The notes beneath the pieces were generated by a model that had not been told where the DNA came from, did no database searches, and worked only from the letters and a program-made list of their open reading frames with translations. The position numbers were made by a program, and so were the translations under genes. Positions 51,431 through 59,762 of a DNA stretch of 64,000 nucleotides are shown here, piece by piece (position 1 is the stretch's first letter; each line of letters opens with the position of its first letter). This DNA is from Actinoallomurus spadix (lineage in GTDB: Bacteria; Actinomycetota; Actinomycetes; Streptosporangiales; Streptosporangiaceae): NCBI RefSeq assembly GCF_024055725.1, contig NZ_JAMXMX010000011.1, forward strand, positions 1 through 64,000. Direction: 5' to 3'.

Positions 51431-52795
51431 TCATGGCTGGTCGTCGGTGGCGAGGTCGCCGAGGCGCAGCGGCTGGGCGAGCGGCCGGCGTGCGATTCCC
51501 CGGAGGTCGTCGGCGCCGGGCAGCCGGCCGCAGACCCCCGCCGCGAGCCAGGCGGTCGCGTAACCGCACACCCGGCCCTGGCACCAGCCCATGCCGGCCC
51601 GGCTGAGGAGCTTGGCCGAGCGCGGATCGGTCGCGCCGAGCTCCGCCGCCTCGGCCAGCCGCCCGCGGGTCACCTCCTCGCACCGGCAGACGAGCGTGTC
51701 GTCCCGGAGCCGGTCCATCCAGCCGGGACGGACCGGATAGGCCGCGTGCATCGCCCCGGCGAACGCGCGCAGCCGCCGCCGTCGCGCCAGCAGCCGCTGG
51801 ACGTCCGCCGGGTCCGGCGCGACGCCGCCCGCCGCCTCCGCGACGGCCAGCCCGGCCAGTTCCCCCTCGACGAGCGACAACTGCGCGCCGCCGACCCCGG
51901 TGGTCTCCCCCGCCGCGTACACGCCGGGCACGCTCGTGCGCTGCGTCACGTCCACCGCCACGATGAGGCTGCCGTCGGCGTCCATCCGGGTGGCGCAGCC
52001 GAGCTGCAGGGGGATCTCCAGCTGCGGCGTGAAGCCATAGCCGACCGCGACCGTGTCGCACGCGATGACCCGCTCGCGCACCGGCGCCCAGTCCCGGTCG
52101 AGGCGGGCGACGGTGACCGCCTCGATCCGGTCGTCCCCGTGCGCGGCGACGACGGCGTGGCCGGTGCGGTACGGGATCCGGTGCCGCGCCAGCAGCGCGG
52201 CGTACCCAGCGCCCTCCCGCGCCTTGCCCGGATGCCGCGCGACGTGCCGGGCGAAGCCGTACGGGCGGTTCGCCTCGAAGACGCCGGCGACCGTCGCGCC
52301 GGCCCGGGCCAGGCCGGTGGCCACGGGGAGCAGGAATGGGCCGGTGCCCGCCACGACGATCCTCTTCCCCGCCGGGACGCGGTCGCCCTTCAGCAGCGCC
52401 TGCGCGCCGCCCGCGGTGAGCACGCCCGGCAGGTCCCAGCCGGGGAACGGCAGCGACCGGTCGTGCGCCCCCGTCGCGACCACCACCGCCCGCGCGTCGA
52501 TCCGGACCGGCCGCTCGTCGCGGTCGCCGGCGAGGGCGTGCACGGTGAACCCGTCCTCCACGTGCCACACCCGGTGGCCCGGCAGGTACGTGAGGCGGTC
52601 GAGCGCGTCCCGGAGCCGTACGAAGGCGTCCCAGTCGTGGTGGAGGCGGCCCGTTTCGGCGGCGTGGTGCCGGTAGAACTGCCCGCCGGGACGCCGTCCC
52701 GCGTCGATCAGCGCGACGTCCAGCCCGGCCGTCGCGGCCGCCACCGCCGCCGCCAGGCCCGCCGGGCCCGCGCCGATCACCACCACGTCACGCAT
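51431..52795 (-). CDS. D-Hydroxyproline dehydrogenase FAD subunit (HcnB-like)
   Basis: A 454-residue flavoprotein: DVVVIGAGPAGLAAAVAAATAGL at the N-terminus, a second dinucleotide fold (RIVVAGTGPFLLPVATGLARAG), ATGAHDR, and a C-terminal BFD-like iron-sulfur segment CRCEEVTRGRLAEAAELGA ... GMGWCQGRVCGY. It is homologous to HcnB/OoxA; with the 2Fe-2S and DAO-like subunits it would oxidise cis-4-hydroxy-D-proline. Start ATG 52795 or GTG 52804; it overlaps the 2Fe-2S gene. Confidence 0.85.
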   Translation of the reverse strand: MRDVVVIGAGPAGLAAAVAAATAGLDVALIDAGRRPGGQFYRHHAAETGRLHHDWDAFVRLRDALDRLTYLPGHRVWHVEDGFTVHALAGDRDERPVRIDARAVVVATGAHDRSLPFPGWDLPGVLTAGGAQALLKGDRVPAGKRIVVAGTGPFLLPVATGLARAGATVAGVFEANRPYGFARHVARHPGKAREGAGYAALLARHRIPYRTGHAVVAAHGDDRIEAVTVARLDRDWAPVRERVIACDTVAVGYGFTPQLEIPLQLGCATRMDADGSLIVAVDVTQRTSVPGVYAAGETTGVGGAQLSLVEGELAGLAVAEAAGGVAPDPADVQRLLARRRRLRAFAGAMHAAYPVRPGWMDRLRDDTLVCRCEEVTRGRLAEAAELGATDPRSAKLLSRAGMGWCQGRVCGYATAWLAAGVCGRLPGADDLRGIARRPLAQPLRLGDLATDDQP

Positions 52796-53039
52796 CCCGG
52801 CCACCGCCCTCCACCACGTCGCCCTCCCGTGCCTCGACCATGCACGCCCGCAGCGACGGGCGTCCGTTCACGGTGATCAGGCAGTCGAAGCACACGCCGA
52901 TCCCGCAGTACAGCCCGCGCGGCCGCCCGCCGGACCGGGTCGTCCGCCAGGACCGGATGCCCGCGGCGGTCAGGGCCGCGCCGATGCTCTGACCCGGGTG
53001 GAACGGCACCGGCCGCCCCTCGAAGACGATCTGGCTCAT
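52788..53039 (-). CDS. 2Fe-2S subunit of the dehydrogenase (HcnA-like)
   Basis: An 83-residue ferredoxin-like subunit with four cluster ligands: CGIGVCFDC and C in LRACM. It opens IVFEGRPVPFHPGQSIGAAL, as in HcnA/OoxX proteins. It should relay electrons between the two flavin subunits. It starts inside the last codons of the DAO gene (ATG 53039, upstream stop at 53036) and ends inside the next start, so all three are coupled. Confidence 0.9.
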   Translation of the reverse strand: MSQIVFEGRPVPFHPGQSIGAALTAAGIRSWRTTRSGGRPRGLYCGIGVCFDCLITVNGRPSLRACMVEAREGDVVEGGGRDA

Positions 53040-54178
53040 GGCTGCTCCGGGAAACGGTCAGGGCGGAACGGATGCAGGTCGAAGTCCGGCCGCGCGCCGG
53101 TGAGGGACTGGGCGATCAGGTGACCGGTCGCCGCCGCCAGGCCGATCCCGGCGCCCTCGTGGCCGCAGGCGTGCAGCAGCCCCTCGGCGCGCGGGTCGGG
53201 GCCGATGACCGGCAGGTGGTCGGGGCAGTACGGCCGGAACCCGCAGTAGGCGCGGATCGCCGCGACGTCGGCGAGCACCGGGAACAGGCGGATCGCCTGG
53301 CGGGCCAGCCGCCGCAGCGCCGCCGTCGACAGCGTGCGGTCGAAACCGACCCGCTCACGGGTGGCGCCGATGAGGATCGTGCCGGCCGGGGTGCCCTCGA
53401 CGACCGCGGAGGACTCCAGTCCCTCGTCGTCGCTCGCGACGTTCGCGACGTACTCGGCGGCGTACACCTTGTGCCGGATCAGCGGCGGCAGCGGCTCGGT
53501 GACGAGGATGAACCCCCGGCGCGGCAGAATCGGGACGTTCACCCCGGCCAGGGCCGCCACCTCCCCGCCCCACGTGCCGGCGGCGTTGACGACCGCCCCG
53601 GCGGCGAGGTCGCCCCGGTCGGTGCGGACCCCGGTGACCCGGGCCCCGCTCCGCGACATCCCGGTCACGGTGACGCCCGTGCGGACCTCTGCCCCGGACG
53701 CGCGCAGCAGGTGGGCGGCGGCCAGCATCGGCTGGACCTGCGCGTCCTGGGGGTAGAACATCCCGCCGGCCAGGTCGGGCGCCAGGTGCGGCTCGTAACC
53801 GGTCAGCTCGGCGGCGGGGACCTCGACCGCCTCGACGCCCGAGGCCCGCTGCCGCGCGGCCAGCCCGGCGAGCCCGGCCGCGCCCTCCTCGGTCTCGGCG
53901 ACGACCAGGCCGCCCTTCGGCTCGTACTCGACGGCCGCGCCGAGCCCGTCCTCGGCGGCCAGCTCCGCCCACCGAGCGGACGACAGGACGGCGAGGTCGA
54001 GCTCCGGCCCGGGCTCCTTGTCGGAGACGAGGAGGTTGCCCTCCCCCGCCCCGGTGGTGCCTCCGGCCACCGCGCCGCGCTCCACGACGGTCACGGTCAG
54101 CCCGGCCCGCGCCGCGTAGTACGCGCACGCGGCACCGACGACGCCGCCGCCGACGATCACCACGTCAGCACTGCTCAC
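53036..54178 (-). CDS. DAO-type FAD oxidoreductase (HcnC-like)
   Basis: A 380-residue D-amino-acid-oxidase-fold protein: DVVIVGGGVVGAACAYYAARAGL with VVERGAVAGGTTGAGEGN, VVNAAGTWGGEVA, and the C-terminal YCPDHLPVIGPDP then HACGHEGAGIGLAAATG. Likely catalytic subunit oxidising the D-hydroxyproline C-N bond. GTG 54178 is only 6 bases from the operator GTGACATTTTAC, so binding there would block transcription or initiation. First gene of the dehydrogenase operon. Confidence 0.88.
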   Translation of the reverse strand: MSSADVVIVGGGVVGAACAYYAARAGLTVTVVERGAVAGGTTGAGEGNLLVSDKEPGPELDLAVLSSARWAELAAEDGLGAAVEYEPKGGLVVAETEEGAAGLAGLAARQRASGVEAVEVPAAELTGYEPHLAPDLAGGMFYPQDAQVQPMLAAAHLLRASGAEVRTGVTVTGMSRSGARVTGVRTDRGDLAAGAVVNAAGTWGGEVAALAGVNVPILPRRGFILVTEPLPPLIRHKVYAAEYVANVASDDEGLESSAVVEGTPAGTILIGATRERVGFDRTLSTAALRRLARQAIRLFPVLADVAAIRAYCGFRPYCPDHLPVIGPDPRAEGLLHACGHEGAGIGLAAATGHLIAQSLTGARPDFDLHPFRPDRFPEQP

Positions 54179-54183
54179 GAGCG

Positions 54184-54195
54184 GTAAAATGTCAC
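54184..54195 (-). promoter_or_regulatory. Operator GTGACATTTTAC, copy 2
   Basis: Read on the minus strand, it matches copy 1 at 51287-51298 in 11 of 12 bases. It sits directly before the DAO gene, over the expected -10 region. Confidence 0.6.
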
Positions 54196-54311
54196 ATGGC
54201 TCACTTGCCGCACAAGAGGGCAGTCATCGGCGAACGCCGCGCCGGGTAGGAATCCGGGGTAACGGGGCGGTCCGCTCAGGGGAGTCTCGATCACGCCGGC
54301 ACCGGCCCGCG

Positions 54312-54551
54312 TCACCGTCGTGGCGGCGACCCGCGGCGGAACCTCCTCCGGGGGCTCGGTGCCGCGCAGCGGCCGCCCGGCGTGGATCTTCCGGTTCCAG
54401 TCGCCGACGCCGGGGCGGCGATGGCCGCCGGATGGCGGAGCAGGAAGACGAAGCGCGCGTCCGGCCAGCACTCGGCGATGCGCTCCGAGGTGCGCTCGCA
54501 GGTGACGCACGCCGCTCCCCTTACATTGTAGATTTTTATTACCCAACGCAT
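54312..54551 (-). pseudogene. Sulfotransferase-like gene remnant
   Basis: Translation contains RIAECWPDARFVFLLRHPAA, which strongly resembles the 3'-phosphate-binding region of PAPS-dependent sulfotransferases (usually FPDARFVFLLRHPxAIA). The similarity stops there, and no upstream PAPS loop is found. Another minus frame continues with NRKIHAGRPLRGTEPPEEVP. I read this as a decayed fragment between two intact genes. Confidence 0.4.
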
Positions 54552-54579
54552 TCAATCGATCACGATACGCTGTTACGCT
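54551..54579 (+). promoter_or_regulatory. Promoter of the cyclase-like gene
   Basis: TACGCT (54574-54579) with TTCAAT (54551-54556) 17 bases upstream, in a locally AT-rich patch. GTG 54587 follows by 7 bases, so the transcript is probably leaderless. Confidence 0.45.
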
Positions 54580-54586
54580 GGGTCGC

Positions 54587-55840
54587 GTGACCGCAGAACC
54601 CCCCGCACGCCGGCACGCGCCCGGCGACTACGACCTGACCCGTGACATCGTCGGCGGGCTGCCCAACGCCCTCGTCGAGCGGTGGCGGCACACCGGCCGG
54701 ACGGCCGAGGACGCGCGGCGCCTGTTGAGCGGATACGCCATCGAGGGCTACAGCGTCGTGTCGGACTCCGCGGGGCTGACGCGGCTCAGTGAGCGGTCGG
54801 CGCTCCTGGAGGTGCTGGCGCTCATCGACCGGCCGAAACGGATCCTGCACGCGTACGGCCGGGCCGCCGGCGGACGCGCCATCGGCGTGTGGGCCGCCGA
54901 CAACGCCCAGATGTTCCACCCGGCCGACACGCGCGCCGCGACGCTGCTCTCGGCGCTCCTCAGCGCGCAGGACGAGATCGAGCGCGACTGCCGGGTCCGG
55001 ATCGGCATCGGCGTCCACCGCGGGACCTTCAGCGAACTGGCCGGCGGGCTGTACGGCGATGAGGCCGACGGCATCGAGGAGATCGCGGAGAACCACCTGG
55101 AGGGCGGCGAGATCGCCGTGACCGCGCCGGTGGTCGAGCTCCTGCCGCCCGGTCACCCCTTCGTCCTGCGCCACAGAGACGACCTGCGGCATCCGCTCGG
55201 CCCGGTCCACCGGGTGCTCGACGGCCCGCGCCTGGAGGACGCACGTCCCGTCGAGGACGAGCGGTACCCCATCCCCTACTCCCCCGAGCTCCACGCCGAC
55301 CTGCTGCGCCTCGAGCGATCCCCCGGCGAAGCCGGGCTGCTCGCCCGGCTCACCGCCCGGCATCTCCGCGAGCGGACGGTCGTCCTCGTCGAACGCGGCG
55401 CCACCTCGGCGGGCACTCCCGACCTCGCCGTCCTGAGAGGGCTGGCGCTGTCGGCCACGATGCGGGAGACGGCGCTGCGCCTGCTGCCGCCGGCCGGCGC
55501 CGTCGAGATCAAGGTCGCCGGGCCCCTGGGCATCTACCTGTTCGACGAGCCCGGTCCCGCCGTCGAGTTCGCCCTCCGGCTCCGGTCCGGCCTGGCCGAG
55601 CGCGAGATCGTGTGCCGCGTCGGCGTGGACACCGGACCGGTGCTGACCGGGGAGACGCCGGGCGGCGGCCGGGACATCGCCGGAGCTCCCGTCAACGTCG
55701 CGTCCAAGATGGCGCAGGACCTCGGGCGGCCCGGCCGCGTCTATCTCAGCGAGGCCCTGCGGGCCCACACCCACCTGGCCCGCTTCGTCCCGGTCGAGCG
55801 GCTCGTCTCCGGGGTACGCATCACGTTCTTCGAGGGCTGA
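54587..55840 (+). CDS. Protein with two degenerate cyclase-homology domains
   Basis: A 417-residue protein that seems to hold two class III nucleotide-cyclase-like domains in one chain. The first (about 50-215) has SVVSDSAGLTRLSE, DCRVRIGIGVHRGTFSELAGGLYGDEAD and EIAVTAPV. The second (about 260-415) has IKVAGPLGIYLFDEPGPAVEFALRL, CRVGVDTGPVLTGETP and GAPVNVASKMAQDLG. The usual paired metal aspartates and the Lys/Asp substrate pair are not all recognisable, so it may be a heterodimer-like pseudoenzyme or sensor. No membrane helix. Leaderless GTG start. A perfect terminator hairpin overlaps the stop. Confidence 0.65.
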   Translation: MTAEPPARRHAPGDYDLTRDIVGGLPNALVERWRHTGRTAEDARRLLSGYAIEGYSVVSDSAGLTRLSERSALLEVLALIDRPKRILHAYGRAAGGRAIGVWAADNAQMFHPADTRAATLLSALLSAQDEIERDCRVRIGIGVHRGTFSELAGGLYGDEADGIEEIAENHLEGGEIAVTAPVVELLPPGHPFVLRHRDDLRHPLGPVHRVLDGPRLEDARPVEDERYPIPYSPELHADLLRLERSPGEAGLLARLTARHLRERTVVLVERGATSAGTPDLAVLRGLALSATMRETALRLLPPAGAVEIKVAGPLGIYLFDEPGPAVEFALRLRSGLAEREIVCRVGVDTGPVLTGETPGGGRDIAGAPVNVASKMAQDLGRPGRVYLSEALRAHTHLARFVPVERLVSGVRITFFEG

Positions 55841-55868
55841 GCCCTCATCGGCGCCGGGGAGGGCTCAG
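55837..55868. terminator. Terminator hairpin overlapping stop codon
   Basis: CTGAGCCCTC (55837-55846) and GAGGGCTCAG (55859-55868) pair perfectly over 10 bp with a 12-base loop. The TGA stop of the cyclase-like gene lies in the left arm. It separates convergent genes. Confidence 0.75.
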
Positions 55869-55885
55869 GGAGCGAGCGAGAGTCC

Positions 55886-56440
55886 TCATCGGGACACCGC
55901 GCCGCCCTCCGGCCGCCGGTAGCAGTAGCCCACCCGCCGCACGGTCACCAGGCGATCACCGTGGCGCCCGAGCTTGCGGCGCAGCCGGTGAACGTGCACG
56001 TCCACCGTCCGGGGCACGACGACCGCCGCCCCCGCCCAGATCGCGTTCATCAGATGGATGCGGGACAGCACCTTGCCGGGGCGTGCGGTCAGGTACTCCA
56101 GCAGTTCGAACTCCTGGAAGGTCAGCGACACCTCCGCGCCGTCCACCCAGACACGCCTGGCGTCACGGTCGACGACCAGGTCGTCGGGCTCCTGCTCGGC
56201 CGGCCTCCGGCCCCACGAGACGACCCCGAGGCTCCGGGGCGCGACGGGCGGCGGCCCGACGTCCGCGGCCGGAAGGAGCTGCGCGGTGATCACCACGACC
56301 TGGCCGGTGCCGGGGAGCGGGATCACCTCCACGAGACCGCCGGGCGGCAGGTCGCCCGGCGCCAGCGGAGGACCGACGTCCAGATCGGGCGACGCATCGG
56401 AAAGGTGGGGGTCGAGCTTCGCGAGCTGAAGCCGTGGCAT
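55886..56440 (-). CDS. OmpR-type winged-helix protein without receiver
   Basis: A 184-residue protein whose C-terminal 95 residues are an OmpR/PhoB DNA-binding domain: VSLTFQEFELLEYLTARPGKVLSR, then VVPRTVDVHVHRLRRKLG and the wing VRRVGYCYRRP. The N-terminal 85 residues are Pro/Leu-rich and lack the Asp phosphoacceptor pattern, so it is not a response regulator. ATG 56440 follows AAGGGAATG. Its targets are unknown. Confidence 0.8.
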   Translation of the reverse strand: MPRLQLAKLDPHLSDASPDLDVGPPLAPGDLPPGGLVEVIPLPGTGQVVVITAQLLPAADVGPPPVAPRSLGVVSWGRRPAEQEPDDLVVDRDARRVWVDGAEVSLTFQEFELLEYLTARPGKVLSRIHLMNAIWAGAAVVVPRTVDVHVHRLRRKLGRHGDRLVTVRRVGYCYRRPEGGAVSR

Positions 56441-56662
56441 GTCGCATTCCCTTCGTCGCCGTTCACGGACCTGTACGAGCACGCCGAGGTGGTCGTCCGG
56501 CTCGTGACGTCCAGACTGGAAGAGATTCCCTATCTTGTCAATCGGAAATATGTAGAACCTGGCAAGAAGATGGACGTGATCGGGGTTGTCGTACCATCGG
56601 CCAAGAATGACTGGGGGCCGTAAAGTTGTGACCACCATCATTCGGCGTGGAGGTGGGGACGA

Positions 56663-57049
56663 ATGACGGCGGATCGACCAGAGGAAGCGACGCTGGACGT
56701 GGCGGTCGAGCCACGCGGCGAGTGGTCGCTGGTGCACGTGGCGGGTGAGCTGGACTACACGACCGTCGGCGGCATCCGCGACCAGCTGGACACCATGCTG
56801 TCGGCGGGTCAGGTCCGCATCGCACTCGACCTGTCCGAGCTTGAGTTCTGCGACTCGGTCGGGCTGGGCTGCTTCGTCGGTGCCTGGAAGCGCGCGCGTA
56901 AGGACGGCGGCGAGCTCCTGCTGCTCCGGCCCGCCGGGCACGTCCAGCGCATGCTCAAGATCACCGGACTCGACCGGTTCCTGTCCAGCACGGATCAGAT
57001 CCCCGGCGACGCACCCACCGGTGACGCGGATCTGACGGCGGCGCGGTAA
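56663..57049 (+). CDS. STAS-domain anti-sigma factor antagonist
   Basis: A 128-residue SpoIIAA/RsbV-like protein: WSLVHVAGELDYTTVGGIRDQL, then ALDLSELEFCDSVGLGCFVGAWKRARKDGGEL, where Ser in CDSVGLG is the site normally phosphorylated by an anti-sigma kinase. Partner-switching control of an alternative sigma factor is inferred; no kinase or sigma gene lies beside it. ATG 56663 has GGAGGTGGGG upstream. Confidence 0.88.
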   Translation: MTADRPEEATLDVAVEPRGEWSLVHVAGELDYTTVGGIRDQLDTMLSAGQVRIALDLSELEFCDSVGLGCFVGAWKRARKDGGELLLLRPAGHVQRMLKITGLDRFLSSTDQIPGDAPTGDADLTAAR

Positions 57050-57097
57050 GACGCCCGGGCCTCCCCGGTCGGCCCCTTCATCGCCACGTGCGCGGGG

Positions 57098-59389
57098 TCA
57101 GGGGCTCGTCGGCGGGCTGTTCATCGCCTTCGCACCGGCCGCGGACGGCGCCTCGGCGGCCGTGCCGCCAGGACCACCGACGGCCGCCAGCCAGGCCGCC
57201 TTCTCCGCGAGGGACGCGGCGATGCCGTTCCGGCTCCGGAGGACATGCCCCTCCCCCGGCAGCACGACGAGACGCGCTCGGGTCCCATTGGCGATCAGCG
57301 CCTGGTACAGCAGCGTCGCCTGGAGCACCGGGGTCGCCGGGTTCCGGTCGGCCTCACCGTGAATGATCAGGACCGGTCGCCGGATGCGGCGCGCGTTGAC
57401 GATCGCGTCGAAGTCGGCGTAGACCCGCGGCGCCTCCCACAGCGTGCGAGCTTCGTCCTGGAATCCCAGCAGGGTCAACTGCCGGGAGTAGGCGCCGTTC
57501 TGCACGATCGCGGCGCTGAACAGGTCACAGTCCGTCACCGCGAGCAGCGCCAGCGTCGCCCCGAAGCTCACGCCGCCGACGACGAGCCCCGCGGTGCCGA
57601 CGTGGCGGTGCGCCGCACTGCCGAGGACGGCGTCACGGATCTGCCGGACGAGGCGAGGCCGGATCTCCTCGTCGGGCACCGTAGGCGCCCAAGCGGGAGT
57701 GATGCGCACGTCCAGGACGCCGAAGCCGGCGAGGGTCAGCCAGTGGGGATCGGGCCCGGTGGAGGCCGCGGCCGCTCCACAGGGTACGGCGGAGCCGGCG
57801 ACCGTTTCAGAGGGCGAAGCGGAGCCGGCGACCGTTTCAGAAGGTGGGGCGGAGGCGGCGGCAGCTCCGGGCAGGGCCTGATTCGCCTGCGACAGCCACA
57901 CCAGGACCGCCGCCGGATCCCGGTCGGCGGGCAGGTACAGCGAGAACTCCGCGGCCGCCGCCGGGACCGTGCCGCGCAGGGGTGCCGGCCCACCCGGATG
58001 CGCGGGCAGCGGAGCCCTCGGCCGGCTCCGGTCGCAGACGGGCCTGACCTCGCCGGGCGCCCAGCCGGAGACGGTGATGAGTTCCTCACCGGCCGGCAGT
58101 GAAAGGTCTGAGAGCCGGCGCGCGGCCGTGCCCTCCGCTGGAACCTCCCAGAGCACCACACGGCGGTCCGCGTCGACCGTGGCGAAACGGAGGCCGGCCG
58201 TGGCGCCCGCCGCCTCCGCCATGGCGGTCAGCGGGACGGCCGCGACCGCGGCGATCCTCAGGAGCACCGGCGGTCTCAGACCGAGCGACAGACTACGGAC
58301 GGGTCGAGGAGCACCGGGATCCACGACGAGCACGGCGTACGAGCCGTCGGCGTCCAGCGCCAGGATGACCAGGGCGTCCTGATGGTGGGCGTGGAGGTAA
58401 CGCCCTGGGTGCCGACGCAGCAGACGCGGGGGCCCGACCGTGTCACCCGATACCGTGCAGGTCATGAGGTCGAAGCCGTCCGGCCGGCCGACGACCATCA
58501 CCAGATGTGCCCCCGCCGGTCTCGTGACGGCCGGTACGCGCTCCGAGGCGTGCTCCTCCGAGATCGCGGCGTCGGGCGTGGCCTGCGGGGACGGCTTCAC
58601 ACCGGACGCGACGGCCGGCGTGCGGCGGGAAGACGGTCTCGCGGCCGGGAGCCAGCAGAAGTCGTGCAGCGGGCCGTCCTCCACCGGGAGCAGGCACTCG
58701 TCGATGCCCCCCGGCCGGCCGACGGCGACGATCTCCCCCCGGCCACCGGTCGCCGGAGCGCACGCCGCGACGTGACCCGTCGCCGATCCCCGCACCCGAC
58801 GGTACGGCCGGGCGCTCAGGGACGTCGCCGCCACGCCACCGTCCGACGGATTCAGGATGACGAATCCGGCAGGCCTGCGATCCGGAGCCGGACAGCCGGC
58901 CGTCACTCGAAGCCGCGCGCCCGGTGGTGACGCGAAGACCTGAGGCGCCGCGTCGTACGGCTCCGGCGGCGGATCCATCGGCACCGCCAGCCCGGCTCCC
59001 GCCCACGCGATGAGAGCGTCGTCCCCGGGAAGCAGCGCCGGAGCCGGTCCCGTGAACGTGACCGAACGGTCGGCCGCGTCAGCGATCCAGCATCGGGGCT
59101 CGCCGGACTCGATGGCGACTCCGGCGAAAACGGCCGACTCGGCGGGATGCTGGACCGGCCGTCCGAGCGACTCGTGCAGCCTGTCCGGTGCCCAGTGGGT
59201 GCCGTCGGGAAGATGCAGGCACAACCGCCCGGGTCGTAGCCCGGCCGGCAGCGGGCCGGTACGGAGAAGCGGTGGATATGGCGCCTGGATGAGCGAGGTG
59301 CCATATCCACCACGGTGCGACTCCGTCGTCCGCTCGGCGCACGCGTGCAGCAGATCGAGCACCTGCTCACGGAGCCTCTCGCCGATCAC
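57098..59389 (-). CDS. S9-type (prolyl oligopeptidase-like) serine peptidase
   Basis: A 763-residue protein with a long beta-propeller-like N-terminal part and a C-terminal alpha/beta-hydrolase peptidase domain. The catalytic triad is visible: Ser608 in GGVSFGATLAL, Asp681 in HGEADRNP, His715 in PGEGHVL. No signal peptide, so it should act in the cytoplasm. It is 48 bp downstream of the Cys-rich precursor gene, and I infer that it removes the leader or matures the peptide. A tandem repeat adds PSETVAGSA twice near residue 520. ATG 59389 is a plausible start (MIGERLREQVLDLL). Confidence 0.82.
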   Translation of the reverse strand: MIGERLREQVLDLLHACAERTTESHRGGYGTSLIQAPYPPLLRTGPLPAGLRPGRLCLHLPDGTHWAPDRLHESLGRPVQHPAESAVFAGVAIESGEPRCWIADAADRSVTFTGPAPALLPGDDALIAWAGAGLAVPMDPPPEPYDAAPQVFASPPGARLRVTAGCPAPDRRPAGFVILNPSDGGVAATSLSARPYRRVRGSATGHVAACAPATGGRGEIVAVGRPGGIDECLLPVEDGPLHDFCWLPAARPSSRRTPAVASGVKPSPQATPDAAISEEHASERVPAVTRPAGAHLVMVVGRPDGFDLMTCTVSGDTVGPPRLLRRHPGRYLHAHHQDALVILALDADGSYAVLVVDPGAPRPVRSLSLGLRPPVLLRIAAVAAVPLTAMAEAAGATAGLRFATVDADRRVVLWEVPAEGTAARRLSDLSLPAGEELITVSGWAPGEVRPVCDRSRPRAPLPAHPGGPAPLRGTVPAAAAEFSLYLPADRDPAAVLVWLSQANQALPGAAAASAPPSETVAGSASPSETVAGSAVPCGAAAASTGPDPHWLTLAGFGVLDVRITPAWAPTVPDEEIRPRLVRQIRDAVLGSAAHRHVGTAGLVVGGVSFGATLALLAVTDCDLFSAAIVQNGAYSRQLTLLGFQDEARTLWEAPRVYADFDAIVNARRIRRPVLIIHGEADRNPATPVLQATLLYQALIANGTRARLVVLPGEGHVLRSRNGIAASLAEKAAWLAAVGGPGGTAAEAPSAAGAKAMNSPPTSP
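57791..57850. repeat. 30-bp tandem duplication in the peptidase gene
   Basis: Two 30-bp units (57791-57820, 57821-57850) begin with an identical 21 bases and then diverge; they encode the doubled PSETVAGSA in a Ser/Ala-rich linker before the peptidase domain. Confidence 0.75.
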
Positions 59390-59437
59390 GTCATCCGCAC
59401 TCGATGCCGATGACGCGGGGAGTGATGCGGACCTTCC

Positions 59438-59647
59438 TCACTTGCAGCAGTAGACCTTGTAGCCGGTCCAGCAGCAGGCGCCGTCGCCGCAGCCGCTGCG
59501 GCCCTGCTCCGTGTAGCCCGCCGGGCAGGCCCCGGCGCAGAACGGCGCCGTCCCGTCCCAGTAGCAGTTGGCGGCCTCACGCTCGTTCCGGTAGGGGGTG
59601 ACGGTGAAGGCGGTGCGCGTCGCGGCCATTTCCTGAAGACCGTGCAT
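59438..59647 (-). CDS. Cysteine-rich defensin-like precursor peptide
   Basis: A 69-residue peptide. Residues 1-27 look like a leader (no Sec signal; MHGLQEMAATRT start, acidic-basic NEREAAN end). Residues 28-69 form a compact core with eight cysteines at 28, 37, 41, 53, 58, 59, 67 and 68, in the pattern CYWDGTAPFCAGACPAGYTE then GDGACCWTGYKVYCCK. The WxGTAPFCxGxC...GDG..CWTGxK..CC pattern also recalls secreted Cys-rich domains of eukaryotes. Four disulfides are possible. It sits among maturation and export genes and has its own promoter. ATG 59647 has AAGGGA 11 bases upstream. Confidence 0.8.
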   Translation of the reverse strand: MHGLQEMAATRTAFTVTPYRNEREAANCYWDGTAPFCAGACPAGYTEQGRSGCGDGACCWTGYKVYCCK

Positions 59648-59696
59648 CGGTGGCAGATCCCTTCTTTTCGCGGGGGCCGATTACCTCGGCAATTCC

Positions 59697-59725
59697 AGAG
59701 TGGCGCGCGACGATTGGAATGTCAA
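59697..59725 (-). promoter_or_regulatory. Promoter of the precursor peptide gene
   Basis: On the minus strand: TTGACA (59725-59720), 17 bases, CACTCT (59702-59697), in the AT-rich 115-bp gap between the lasso-B2-like gene and the precursor. The 5' leader would be about 43 bases. Confidence 0.55.
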
Positions 59726-59762
59726 TAACCTTTTCTTGATCCCTTTATGAATTGCTTTTCGA

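Noticed and set aside
51431-54178. Hydrogen cyanide synthase HcnABC
   Set aside because: The three subunits are homologous, but neighbouring hydroxyproline epimerase and deaminase genes favour D-hydroxyproline dehydrogenase.
59438-59647. Classical lasso peptide precursor
   Set aside because: The core is 42 residues with eight Cys and lacks a short Gly-start core with an Asp/Glu at position 7-9.
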